A stretch of DNA of 43,853 bases. It comes from Isosphaeraceae bacterium. Its GTDB lineage: Bacteria > Planctomycetota > Planctomycetia > Isosphaerales > Isosphaeraceae. Location: contig JANXSX010000040.1 in NCBI GenBank assembly GCA_025356475.1, positions 1 through 43,853 on the forward strand, given 5' to 3'. The notes under the pieces are model-generated. The model worked only from the letters and a program-made list of their open reading frames with translations, was not told the origin of the DNA and ran no database searches. Made by a program: the position numbers and the translations under genes. How positions within the stretch are numbered: position 1 is the first letter of the stretch; each line of letters starts with the position of its first letter. Positions 1-8,415 of the stretch are shown one piece after another.

Positions 1-464
1 GAGAAGGCGACCAATAACTGCTTCCATTGCATAATCAGCCAATCTCGTCCTGCGGGAGTCAGTCGAAGCTTGAGCAGCACGAGTGCGGGATTGCGTTTGA
101 GGGAGTCGCCCAACTTGTAGGCTTCGATCAACCGATGCGTATCCCAATCCGCGCTCATCGCGAGTTCAGCAATCTCGGCCCTTCGTTCGGACTCACTGGT
201 GTGGCAAAGCTCGATCCGTAGCGATGCGGCGACCGCGAGGTTCACCTGAAAGACTTCGACACAAGACTCCGGCTTAAGAGCCTCGCTCCAGATCTGAAAT
301 CTCGCCCTTTGTGCGCTTTCCTGGGTCGGTGGCGTCACAATCGTCGCGGTCATCCCATGCTGGAGCGAGTTTTGGCGAGACTCCGCCTTGCCCTCTTCTG
401 TACGAGGCCCAGTACTGAACGCAGAGTTCCGCCGATTGGCATCAATTTGCTTCTGAGACGACAT
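1..464 (-). CDS. Conserved planctomycete protein, 'QIDANRRNS..STGPRT' family (3' end cut by window)
   Basis: An open frame runs on the minus strand from ATG at 464 to the left window edge without a stop, so at least 154 residues are visible and the C-terminus is missing. It opens MSSQKQIDANRRNSAFSTGP, then RTEEGKAESRQNSLQHGMTA. This basic N-terminal signature (IDANRRN..STGPRT..GK..S..N..HG) is common in uncharacterised planctomycete and other bacterial proteins, often present in many copies per genome. The rest is a helical, charged sequence (SEAERRAEIAELAMSAD-like stretch). A purine-rich GGAAGG lies about 12 bases upstream of the ATG. No catalytic motif is visible and the function is unknown. 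The family signature makes the gene call firm. Confidence 0.8.
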   Translation of the reverse strand, partial: MSSQKQIDANRRNSAFSTGPRTEEGKAESRQNSLQHGMTATIVTPPTQESAQRARFQIWSEALKPESCVEVFQVNLAVAASLRIELCHTSESERRAEIAELAMSADWDTHRLIEAYKLGDSLKRNPALVLLKLRLTPAGRDWLIMQWKQLLVAF

Positions 465-1143
465 GGGAGGATCCTTCCGTAGGGGTTACGCAAACTGGTC
501 CAGCAACCTCGCTGAACCGCATACGCAACCGTTACTCGGAAGATATCACATTATTGACGACAAGGGTTCCGTGATCAGAATATTCCTCGCGGGCTGCCCA
601 GATCACCTTCTGGAGATTCCAAGTTCCGTTTCGCTTCGAGATACCCTACCTGCGGGGCAGCCAAAGGATCCTTTGCGTCGAAGGCCCCGATAACGAATCG
701 CCATATCTCGTGATGTTCGTATTTCCCTTGTCGATCGTCGAACTCGCGGAGCAAGAGTCCTCCTGCGCGTCCGCGAAAAGGTCTTTGTTAAGAATCCTAG
801 AAACTCAAGGGGTTTCGGGTTACAGTCTCTCGTGATACGGCCCTTGCGACTTGAGAAAGTGGTTGTTGTCTTAATACCGATTCACCAAAGAGTGAATCTG
901 TCGGACAAATCCTATGTTCATAAAACTGGTAAAGTCCTGGGGTAGGCGACTCCAAGCCTCTGCAGGCGTGCGAGGGATCGGGGCTTCCAGGAGCCAACCC
1001 CAAGCCATCGAACTTGATCTCCCCATTTGCCATCACGAAACCGGGCTGCAAGCGACCGAGGTCCTCGACGCGGAACAGATCGGGCCGAACCTCCATCGCC
1101 TCGTGTATTCGCCGGGCATGGTCGAAGGCCCGATCCAAGAGGT
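465..1143. other. Intergenic / decayed stretch without a confident gene
   Basis: No convincing gene spans this stretch. On the minus strand an open frame at 797-1138 starts at TTG and begins with a protein-like stretch (AFDHARRIHEAMEVRPDL, then DLFRVEDLGRLQPGFVMANG). It has a stop just upstream of that TTG and a poorly composed C-terminal half, so it is probably the remnant of a minus-strand gene. The plus-strand frames here are arginine-rich shadows. From 465 to 796 no coding, RNA or repeat signal is apparent. Confidence 0.4.
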
Positions 1144-1437
1144 TTCAACGTCCTGAAGCGGTCGGAGTATCTCTGTGTCTGGTTCTACTTCAAGGAGCCG
1201 GGCATAAATCGAGGGCCGGATGGAAACGCAGTCCGTGCCGCCGTGGAACATTTCGGCGGTATCTGCGACGGTGGCGGCAACACGAACATTGTTTTCTCAG
1301 TCCCGGCCTCGTTCGGCTTCCCGGCGGTCGAGGCGTTGTTCAACGAACTCGTCGAGCAGTATCCCGGTTCATCCTGGCTGTTCGGAAACGTCTACGACCC
1401 GTGGAACGAGTTCAAGCCCCTGAGTTGGTGCGAGTAA
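1144..1437 (+). pseudogene. Unknown protein fragment (C-terminal remnant)
   Basis: The frame from about 1144 to the TAA at 1435-1437 reads like a real protein: NVLKRSEYLCVWFYFKEPG, then VRAAVEHFGGI, a GGGNTN stretch and VEALFNELVEQYPGSSWLFG. Upstream in the same frame (from a TTG at 1027) the sequence becomes arginine-rich and looks like the complement of a minus-strand remnant, and no start with a ribosome-binding site is present. I therefore read it as a truncated gene joined to unrelated DNA. The family is not recognised. Alternatively it is a short intact gene with a non-canonical start. Confidence 0.3.
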
Positions 1438-1635
1438 GACAGCTCTGCATAGCGAATGATGGGCTCGGGAATTCTCTGTGAATCATTGTGTATTTCAGAT
1501 GCATCAGTAGCGGCATGACGATTTCACACCGGGTCGCCGTTTGCCGACGAAACTGAGTTACGCCGCGAATAACCTTGTGATATCGGTGATGGTGGAGTCG
1601 GCTCGGGTTCAGAAAGTGGGAGTGGACCGCAGAGA

Positions 1636-1819
1636 GCAAAAAGGGGACCTTCTCCTATTAGATTGCACTAGCCGAGGTCGACACGATCCGTTATTCGATC
1701 TCGCGGCGAACCCCCGCCTGTTACGGAGAAATGGGCCATTGCAACGCCCTCCCGGCTGGGTTAAAGTCGCGTCTTCGACCTCGTCGGAGACTCGAAGCCG
1801 CCAAAACGTCCCCTTTTGC
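1636..1819. repeat. 184-bp element bounded by imperfect inverted repeats (MITE/REP-like)
   Basis: GCAAAAAGGGGACC at 1636-1649 is matched by GTCCCCTTTTGC at 1808-1819, whose reverse complement is GCAAAAGGGGAC. This gives 12-13 bp terminal inverted repeats differing by one A. The interior has no coherent reading frame. The element ends about 20-40 bp before recognisable acyltransferase sequence begins, so it may have replaced the 5' part of that gene. GGGGAC-ended short palindromic elements are typical of REP/MITE families. No second copy is visible in this window, so the call rests on the inverted repeats alone. Confidence 0.4.
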
Positions 1820-1840
1820 CTTACCCAACGAAAATTGTGT

Positions 1841-2422
1841 TACCGGAAAGGAAAAGCCAATCGATTCTTCGCCCGAACTTGGTTGATCAACACGCTATGC
1901 GTCATGAGTCTCATCGTAATCTACCCGATCGCGACGACTCTCATGAGTTCCACACTCTTCGACCGGATTAGCCCGCATACGGGTCGACTTTGGTACACAC
2001 ATCACTAAGATCCGTTTGCTATCGCAGTGATTTTTCTAATCCTTGCTGCCATCAATTCTTCGGCTTTGATTGCCGTCACACTTCGACGGTTTCTCTCCTG
2101 AAAAGTGTTTTTTCCTATCTCGCAAATCTCGTATTCGGCATATCTCCTACATGAAATGTTGATGTTATGGCTCTTTCCGAAGACGGCTCATCTATTCCGA
2201 AACACCCTTGGCGCACATGGCACAATTGCTTTTGCCAGTGTCATCGCCGCCCTGATGACTTTTGGTGGGGCTTCAATACCTTATGTTCTGGTCGAAAAAC
2301 CGAGCATGCGAGTTCGTTCACATCTCCTCGTTCGTCAATTGTGGGAGCCTTTTCGCGAAAAATCGTCGCTTAACGAGGCCTCTAGAACGAGTTTGGAGAG
2401 AACCGGGGCTGGCGAGACCTGA
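1841..2422 (+). pseudogene. Acyltransferase-3 (OafA/YrhL-like) membrane protein, C-terminal remnant with two in-frame stops
   Basis: One reading frame carries the last part of an acyltransferase-3 integral membrane protein. It runs through RFFARTWLINTLCVMSLIVI, then a TM stretch (FAIAVIFLILAAINSSALIAV), then FPISQISYSAYLLHEMLMLW and finally PYVLVEKPSMRVR. The [IL]SYSAYLLH motif and the closing 'LVEKP.MR' are hallmarks of the family, which O-acylates surface sugars. The frame is interrupted by TAA at 2006-2008 and TGA at 2099-2101, and the N-terminal two thirds are absent. The local base composition is more AT-rich than the core genes downstream. This is a dead remnant, plausibly once part of the adjacent glycan cluster. 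Confidence 0.7.
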
Positions 2423-2650
2423 CGACATGTGGCACTGGTGAACATTTCTGGGTTCCAATGGTTGTACTCGACCATTGTCTTAATGCATTCGACGATCCTC
2501 AAAAAACCACGATCCACCCAGGCACATCGGCAAATCGCCGCAAAAACAACACATGCCAATTCTATGTCGACTGTCCTCGGCAAGTTCCGGACACTATTAC
2601 ACTCCCGACCAGTGAACGTGTCCCGTGAGTAGAAACTAATCCGATTAAAA

Positions 2651-4570
2651 TCACTTGTCAATGTGACGGCGAAACCAGAGCTCCAACATCAAAAGTGTCC
2701 ATAACCGATACGCATAGTCGCGTGATCCATTGGTATGCTCTTCAATCATCCGAAGGACGATCTCGGGCCGGAATAGGCCTCGGCCCAGGGCGACTGGGTC
2801 GAGGAGTACCTCGCGAAGTTCGGTCTTGAGCTCGCCGCGGAACCAGCGGTCGAGCGGAACCCCGAAGCCCATCTTAGGGCGTTTGGCAATCGATGGGGGG
2901 AGTAATTCGGCGAAGGCTTCTTTCAAGAGAACCTTCGACCGACCTTCACGGAGGCGAAGCTTGCGATTGATCGGCAACTCCAGGGCCAGCTCGACAACGC
3001 GATGGTCAAGGAACGGGCTTCGACACTCCAAGCTATGCGCCATGCTGGTGATGTCGACTTTGCATAACAGATCGCCAGGCAAATACGTCAAAATGTCAAC
3101 AATTGTCGCCTGGGTAACCGGGTCGCGGTCGGAGGCGGCTCGGAATGCGCGGCTAAGGAAACTGGATGGGTCGGATTCTGTAGGATTTTCACATCCATTC
3201 ACTAGTTGATCGAGAAACGCCTCAGAGTAGAGCGAGAGACGACTTGGCTCATCGAACATCTGCACCCAGCGTAGGTAACGAGCTTGAGCCGGGTCACCCA
3301 CTGCTTCGAGCCAGCGTTTCACTCGCCGAAGCTTGGTTTTGGCCTGCGATGACGCAGGAACCGACCTCGCCAACGGACCGCTCAGGAACCTTCGCGCTGC
3401 CTCCGGCAAGCGATCGACCATCGCAGCCACGGCCACGGCGCGATAGCGATCGTAGCCTGCGAATAACTCGTCTCCCGCATCTCCCGTGAGGGCTACCGTC
3501 ACCTCACGCCGGGTCTCTTGAGCGACGTACCAGGTTGGCAGGGCGGAGCTATCGGCAAACGGCTCGTCGAAGTGCCAGGCCAGACCGGGTAAGGTTTCCC
3601 ACGCTTTGGGCTGGATGACAAAGGCATAATGATCGGTGCCAAGGTGCTCGGCCGCGAGCCGGGCGAATCCGGTCTCATCAAACTTCGGATCATCGAATCC
3701 GATCGAGAACGTTTTTACAGGACGACTCGATGCACGTTGCATCAATCCGACGATAATTGTGGAATCGACCCCTCCTGAGAGGAACGCGCCGAGAGGAACA
3801 TCGGCGACCATCTGCTCCGCAACTGCTTCGGGAAGCAAGGTCTGTAACCGTTCGAGATCTTCCGAATGAGGACGTTCGACCTCGCGGTTCCAGTCGGGGT
3901 TCCAGTACCGTTCGAGTGAGAGCTTGCCCTCGTGCCAGACTGCAAAGTGCGCAGGGGGAAGTTTATGGATTCCTTGGAGAATCGTCGCCGGATGCGGAAC
4001 ATAGCCATACGTGAGATAACGATCAAGCGACTGTGGGTCAAGGGTGCGTGGGACATCGTGTTCGGGAAGGGCGAGCAGGGCTTTCAGCTCACTGGCAAAG
4101 CTGATCCGCGAGCCGTCATGGCGATAAATCAACGGCTTCTGGCCGAGCCGGTCGCGTCCCAGGATGAGTTTGCGGCGTGGGGCGTCCCAGATCGCCAGCG
4201 CGAACATACCCCGGAGCAGGCTGAACATTCCCGGCCCTTCGTCCTCATAGAGGTGGACCAGGACCTCGGTGTCACCTGAAGATCGGAGGGTATGCCCATT
4301 GGCTTCGAGTCGGTGCCGAAGCGCCTGAAAGTTGTAGATCTCTCCATTGAACGCAACCCATACCGTCCCGTCTTCATTTGAGAGAGGTTGGTGACCCCCA
4401 GCTAGGTCGACGATCGAGAGCCGGCGGAAACCGAGGGCGGCATGCTCATCTCGATAGAATCCGGCGTCATCGGGTCCACGATGCACGATGCGGTCGGCCA
4501 TGGCATGGAGATGCGCGTCGTCGATCGAGCGTGAGAGGTCGGTCCAGGCCGCACCACAAATTCCGCACAT
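2651..4570 (-). CDS. asnB: Asparagine synthase (glutamine-hydrolysing) / exosortase-type amidotransferase
   Basis: A 639-residue protein with Cys2 directly after the initiator Met (MCGICG), the nucleophile of class II glutamine amidotransferases. The N-terminal Ntn domain (about 1-200) has the HRGPDD and GEIYN segments. The synthetase domain carries the PP-loop SGGVDS at 265-270 and the 'TGDAGDELFAGYDRY' segment. AsnB makes asparagine from aspartate, ATP and glutamine. Close relatives in polysaccharide and PEP-CTERM/exosortase loci amidate an unknown surface substrate. Length and gene neighbourhood (two GT4 glycosyltransferases upstream, a PEP-CTERM protein nearby) fit that second role, but sequence inspection cannot separate the two. 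It is the last gene of a minus-strand operon, 45 bp after the preceding gene. Confidence 0.92.
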   Translation of the reverse strand: MCGICGAAWTDLSRSIDDAHLHAMADRIVHRGPDDAGFYRDEHAALGFRRLSIVDLAGGHQPLSNEDGTVWVAFNGEIYNFQALRHRLEANGHTLRSSGDTEVLVHLYEDEGPGMFSLLRGMFALAIWDAPRRKLILGRDRLGQKPLIYRHDGSRISFASELKALLALPEHDVPRTLDPQSLDRYLTYGYVPHPATILQGIHKLPPAHFAVWHEGKLSLERYWNPDWNREVERPHSEDLERLQTLLPEAVAEQMVADVPLGAFLSGGVDSTIIVGLMQRASSRPVKTFSIGFDDPKFDETGFARLAAEHLGTDHYAFVIQPKAWETLPGLAWHFDEPFADSSALPTWYVAQETRREVTVALTGDAGDELFAGYDRYRAVAVAAMVDRLPEAARRFLSGPLARSVPASSQAKTKLRRVKRWLEAVGDPAQARYLRWVQMFDEPSRLSLYSEAFLDQLVNGCENPTESDPSSFLSRAFRAASDRDPVTQATIVDILTYLPGDLLCKVDITSMAHSLECRSPFLDHRVVELALELPINRKLRLREGRSKVLLKEAFAELLPPSIAKRPKMGFGVPLDRWFRGELKTELREVLLDPVALGRGLFRPEIVLRMIEEHTNGSRDYAYRLWTLLMLELWFRRHIDK

Positions 4571-4615
4571 GGGTGATTTTCCTTGGCTGAATTCTTCTCA
4601 CGTCGTATCGTTAGG

Positions 4616-5731
4616 CTACCTTGCACACTTGGCATGCGACAGGTCTTCATACAAAGCGGCAAAGCGATCGATCATAACTTGAGCTGAGAACAGAGATTCA
4701 ACCCGGGCTCGACCCGCTAGACCGAGCCTGCTGGCAAGGTTCGGATCTTCGAGAATTTCACGCATGGCTTGGGCCATCGCGGGTGGATCACCGAGCGGCA
4801 CGAGGCGGCCGGTGACTCCATCCACGACCACTTCGGTCGTACCGGGAGCGGCGGTGGCGACGACCGGCTTCCTGAATCGCATGGCTTCGAGAATAACGTT
4901 CGGCAACCCTTCATAAAGACTCGGCAAGACGAGAAGGTCGGCAGCTTCGAGTAAGGTCGGCACATCATCGCGATGACCAAGAAAGTGCGCCAATCCTTTC
5001 AGATTATAAGCAATGGAAGTTGACTGCAATTGTTCACGTAAGGGACCGTCACCGACAATCCAGGTTTGAAGTTTGGGCATCACATGCTGCAACAGATCCA
5101 AGGTCTTGAGCAGGTCGCCGACCGCTTTCTGGGGAGCAAGCCGACCGACGAAGATCGCGACCGGCGTGTCGGGAGCCGCCCCCAAGGTCGCGCGAACTTT
5201 GGCCCGATCGATAGAAGGGGGTTCCTCATCGCCGATTCCCGATGGGATCACCACAAGCTTATCGGCGGGAAGCCCCACCTTATCCTGATAGAAGTCCGAG
5301 ACCGCCTGGCTATTTCCCACGACTCGGTCGGTCCAAGAAGCGAGCTTACGATCGATCCGGAAATGATTAGGTGACTTCCACAAGTCGACGGCCATTTCCG
5401 CAGTGATCACAACCGGAACCTTGGCGAGGTGTGCTGCGATCCGGCCATAGACGTTGGCGGCGAAGATCCAGGTCTGGACGATATCGAACTTGCCACGCTT
5501 GAGGAATCGCGTCAAACGACCTAGCGCGAACGGATCGATCTTCAGGTGTTTGCCGATCAATGTCACGCGAACCCCTGCCGCCCTGAGTTCAGCCTCCAAA
5601 GGGCCAAGCCGGGTAAGGGCGGCCACCTCAACTTGAAACCGATCCTTGGGCAGACCTGCCGCCAAAATCGCCATCTGCTTCTCAGCACCCGAGCGGTCGA
5701 GGGTCGGGATCAGTTGGAGAACCTTGAGCAT
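4616..5731 (-). CDS. Glycosyltransferase family 4 protein
   Basis: A 371-residue GT-B fold glycosyltransferase. The N-terminal Rossmann half opens MLKVLQLIPTLDRSGAEKQM, with the glycine-containing acceptor loop typical of GT4. The C-terminal half has the IFVGRLAPQKAVGDLL donor-binding segment and the E-x7-E motif in YEGLPNVILEAM. GT4 enzymes transfer sugars from nucleotide-sugar donors with retention of configuration, at the cytoplasmic membrane face. I chose the ATG at 5731 because a GAGA-type ribosome site precedes it; an ATG 21 bases upstream (5752) lacks one. It lies between another GT4 gene and the amidotransferase gene, all on the minus strand. The pairing resembles PEP-CTERM/EPS-associated sugar transferases. 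Confidence 0.9.
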   Translation of the reverse strand: MLKVLQLIPTLDRSGAEKQMAILAAGLPKDRFQVEVAALTRLGPLEAELRAAGVRVTLIGKHLKIDPFALGRLTRFLKRGKFDIVQTWIFAANVYGRIAAHLAKVPVVITAEMAVDLWKSPNHFRIDRKLASWTDRVVGNSQAVSDFYQDKVGLPADKLVVIPSGIGDEEPPSIDRAKVRATLGAAPDTPVAIFVGRLAPQKAVGDLLKTLDLLQHVMPKLQTWIVGDGPLREQLQSTSIAYNLKGLAHFLGHRDDVPTLLEAADLLVLPSLYEGLPNVILEAMRFRKPVVATAAPGTTEVVVDGVTGRLVPLGDPPAMAQAMREILEDPNLASRLGLAGRARVESLFSAQVMIDRFAALYEDLSHAKCAR

Positions 5732-5793
5732 GAGATAATTCTCAACATTCATTCAATAAGTGTTGTGTCGTTCCAATATGTGTAGGTTTAACA

Positions 5794-6936
5794 CTAGGGT
5801 GAATATTGATAAATCAGTTCATGAAAGAGGGTGAGGTGTCGACCGGCAACGGTGTCGATCGAGAAGTGGGAACGAACTCGCTCCCGTGCTGTCTGGCCCA
5901 TGATCGCGCCTCGGGAGTGTTCGGCCCATTGTGACAGGATCGCGTCTGCCAGACCAGAATTCGTCTCAAGAGTTGCGAGTAATCCATGCACATGATTATC
6001 AATTAAGCGGAGATTTCCTGGGATCGCTGACGCCACGATTGGGATTCCAAGTGCCATCGCTTCGAGCAAGGCGATGCTCATGCCCTCCTCACGGGAAGGG
6101 AGCACAAAGAGATCGGCATGGCGGAGGAGTCCTGTGGGATCGGTGGATGCTCCCGGGATCTTGACGGAGTCCGCCAATCCGAGACGCGCGACAATGCTTT
6201 CAAGTCCCGGACGTTCGGGGCCTTCGCCCACCAGGGTCAAGCTTGCCCCTGGAAAGCTGGAGATCACGCTCGGCCACTGGTCGATCAGCGAGGTGAGATT
6301 CTTTTCGGGTGCCAGCCGACCGACATATATGGCGCGGGGCGATTTCTGCCAATTGTCACGAGCCTTCCACGCGACTTCGGGAACGGGTACTCCGTTGGGT
6401 AGATCATGGATCTTGGAGTGATCATAGCCAGCCGTTTGTAACTCGGCATGAATCGAAGGTGAGATCGACACGAATGCATCGGTCGTTTTGCAGCGATTGC
6501 CAATGTGCGTACCGAACCGCCCCCAAGCCTGCCACGCGAGGTCGCCGGTCTCCCCTGCCCCCTCCGGACGCAACACGACCGGAATCCCCAGCCTCTTGCC
6601 GACATCCACAGAAACGTAGGCGTCATGCTTGAGCATAGATACATAAATTAGGTCGAAATTTTCTGCAACCAGGTGGCGACGAAGATTTCTCATGTAAAGG
6701 AACGTGCCCAGGAACCGAAGCCGTGAGGTTGCGAGCCGTTTGATGTGAGGAGAGGGTGTTCCCGTTGCCTTGTCGGACTGGCCGTCGTTTTCGACGTTCA
6801 AGCCTGCGGTGAACACCGTGACATCAGCACCTGCCCGCGCGAGTCCCTCGGCCAGATAGCTCATTACGAGTTCAGCTCCGCCGATCTCGGGCGGATAGCG
6901 GCGGCTTACCAGGGCAAGCCGCAAGGCCTTAGCCAT
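5794..6936 (-). CDS. Glycosyltransferase family 4 protein
   Basis: A 380-residue GT4 glycosyltransferase. It opens ALRLALVSRRYPPEIGGAEL, the usual GT4 N-terminal strand plus glycine loop. The C-terminal half has AIYVGRLAPEKNLTSLI and the catalytic acidic motif in SREEGMSIALLEAM. It is cytoplasmic or peripherally membrane-bound and probably adds a sugar to a lipid-linked or surface glycan. Its start overlaps the 3' end of the phosphoribosyltransferase gene by 8 bp (6929-6936), which indicates translational coupling. The next gene in the operon is a second GT4. Donor and acceptor sugars cannot be told from the sequence. Confidence 0.9.
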   Translation of the reverse strand: MAKALRLALVSRRYPPEIGGAELVMSYLAEGLARAGADVTVFTAGLNVENDGQSDKATGTPSPHIKRLATSRLRFLGTFLYMRNLRRHLVAENFDLIYVSMLKHDAYVSVDVGKRLGIPVVLRPEGAGETGDLAWQAWGRFGTHIGNRCKTTDAFVSISPSIHAELQTAGYDHSKIHDLPNGVPVPEVAWKARDNWQKSPRAIYVGRLAPEKNLTSLIDQWPSVISSFPGASLTLVGEGPERPGLESIVARLGLADSVKIPGASTDPTGLLRHADLFVLPSREEGMSIALLEAMALGIPIVASAIPGNLRLIDNHVHGLLATLETNSGLADAILSQWAEHSRGAIMGQTARERVRSHFSIDTVAGRHLTLFHELIYQYSP

Positions 6937-7441
6937 TGTCGAGCACGCCGATATAAGGCAGGTGACGGTAATCGTCGTCGAAGTCGAGGCCGTAGCCGAT
7001 CACAAAGGCATCGGGGATCTCGAAGCCGCAATAGTCCGGTTCGAGCTGGACCTGCTGGCGACCAATCTTCCGCAACAGCACGGCCGTACGGACGCGAAGT
7101 GCACCCCGGTCGGACATTCGCCCCACCAAGGTCGAGAGCGTATGCCCTGTGTCGAGGATATCATCGAGCAGGAGGACATCACGGCCGGCGACGTCAGGGA
7201 GGAAGTCCTCGTTGATTGAGAGCTTGCCCGCAATCGTCGTGGCCCCCTTATAGCTGCTCGCCTGGAGGACAGCCACCCGGAGCGGAAGCTGAATCTCACG
7301 GATCAGATCGGCCAGGAGGACGATACTGCCGGTCAAGATCGCCACAATAGTCAGCGGTCGATCGTGGTAGTCCGCCTCGATCTGCCGACCGAGTTCAGCC
7401 ACCCGATCGCGGATCTGGGCTTGGGTGATCAGGACTTCCAC
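6929..7441 (-). CDS. hpt: Hypoxanthine phosphoribosyltransferase
   Basis: A 170-residue type I phosphoribosyltransferase that converts hypoxanthine or guanine plus PRPP into IMP or GMP in purine salvage. The PRPP-binding motif is VLLLDDILDTGHTLSTLV. The flexible-loop region (LQASSYKGATT) and the C-terminal 'FVIGYGLDFDDDYRHLPYIG' segment are typical of bacterial HPRTs. I place the start at GTG 7441 (VEVLITQAQI), which gives the normal family length. Longer upstream versions add a basic, unconserved leader. It is the first gene of the minus-strand glycosyltransferase/amidotransferase operon and overlaps the next gene by 8 bp. A housekeeping salvage gene heading a glycan operon is slightly unusual. 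Confidence 0.9.
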   Translation of the reverse strand: MEVLITQAQIRDRVAELGRQIEADYHDRPLTIVAILTGSIVLLADLIREIQLPLRVAVLQASSYKGATTIAGKLSINEDFLPDVAGRDVLLLDDILDTGHTLSTLVGRMSDRGALRVRTAVLLRKIGRQQVQLEPDYCGFEIPDAFVIGYGLDFDDDYRHLPYIGVLDNG

Positions 7442-7573
7442 AGGTGCGGGCACCCAGAGCAGAGGGGGTCGGCGAGGGGTTCCAACAAAACAGGCCGCCG
7501 TCACGTTGACGTCGGCCCTCCCCTGTCTGTCTCTCTTTATCATGCCTGAGCCAGGCCGTCGTGCCAAGTCTGC

Positions 7574-8203
7574 TCAGACGACGAGAGGCCGTCTCCGCAT
7601 CCGATAAAGGCCTGCTCGGGCCAATCCCAAAGCTCCGAGTGCGGTCCAGACCGCCAACGAGATTGGCTCGGGAACTTGAACTGCCCCCGGGTTACCTGGC
7701 GTTCCGGAAGATGGGGTCGCATCCCCCTTTGTGGTCTGCTTGTCGAGATTGACGAGACTCAAGCTGCTCGTCGTGGGGAAATAGACCGAAAGGCTCGTCG
7801 GGGTGCTCCCCAAATTGGGATTCGTCTGGAGCGAGAAATTCAGGATGCCCCCCGGCTGGAATCCGCCACCCGAGAAGACTAGGTTCAAGACTTCGTTGTC
7901 CTTACCGCTCGGAAGGTTTACGGCTCCGGAGCCAATCTGGACGGTGCCAGCAAAGCCGGTTGAATCCGAACCAATCGTTAACGGACTCTGAGTCGGGTCG
8001 GCCGGCATGACTGTGGGATTCGCTTGGGTACCCGAGGGACTGACGAGGAGGGTAATCCCCGTAATCGGGGCCGATCCTACAGGATTGTTATTCACGAGCT
8101 TATAGTTGCTCGTGTTGACCATGGGCGATGCGGTTGCCACGCTGGACCATGTGGCGGTGAGCACCGCAATACTGAAGAAACATCGACTTGGACGCAGTTT
8201 CAC
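7574..8203 (-). CDS. PEP-CTERM sorting domain-containing secreted protein
   Basis: A 209-residue exported protein. It starts at GTG 8203, preceded by a strong GGGAGG site 9 bases upstream, and has a signal peptide (basic KLRPSR, hydrophobic core, cleavage near ATAS). The mature part is a low-complexity, beta-rich Thr/Ser/Gly/Pro protein. The C-terminus carries a PEP-CTERM signal: VPEP, a hydrophobic segment (ISLAVWTALGALGLA) and a basic tail RMRRRP. This signal is recognised by exosortases, which sort proteins to the cell surface or exopolysaccharide. No exosortase gene is in the window. The nearby GT4/amidotransferase operon is the kind of locus associated with exosortase systems. Confidence 0.85.
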   Translation of the reverse strand: MKLRPSRCFFSIAVLTATWSSVATASPMVNTSNYKLVNNNPVGSAPITGITLLVSPSGTQANPTVMPADPTQSPLTIGSDSTGFAGTVQIGSGAVNLPSGKDNEVLNLVFSGGGFQPGGILNFSLQTNPNLGSTPTSLSVYFPTTSSLSLVNLDKQTTKGDATPSSGTPGNPGAVQVPEPISLAVWTALGALGLARAGLYRMRRRPLVV

Positions 8204-8318
8204 GGCGGGGTTCCTCCCTGAACGAAACAGACCGACAACCGACCGGACACTGTCCACTCACTCCAGCCCACGACGTGACCAAACTCAGGTCGGCCGAGCG
8301 TGGGGGTCCATGCCGTCG

Positions 8319-8338
8319 TGGTGGAATTCCTACCACCA
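8319..8338. promoter_or_regulatory. Short inverted repeat upstream of the PEP-CTERM gene
   Basis: TGGTGG at 8319-8324 and CCACCA at 8333-8338 form a perfect 6-bp inverted repeat with an 8-base spacer. It sits in the divergent region between the PEP-CTERM gene (minus) and the ECF sigma gene (plus), about 115 bp upstream of the former. It could be an operator or a weak RNA hairpin. No protein can be assigned. Confidence 0.25.
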
Positions 8339-8415
8339 AGGCAGCGATAAGACCTGGGGATGACTCTTGGGGGGAAATCCGTCGAGGTGTGTGATTCGGC
8401 GGGGCGAATTCCTAA

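Noticed and set aside
463-693. 76-codon plus-strand open frame
   Set aside because: It overlaps the start of the conserved minus-strand gene, has no ribosome site and a random composition.
2335-2661. 108-codon minus-strand frame after asnB
   Set aside because: It overlaps the acyltransferase remnant, has no recognisable motif and no ribosome site, and is probably chance.
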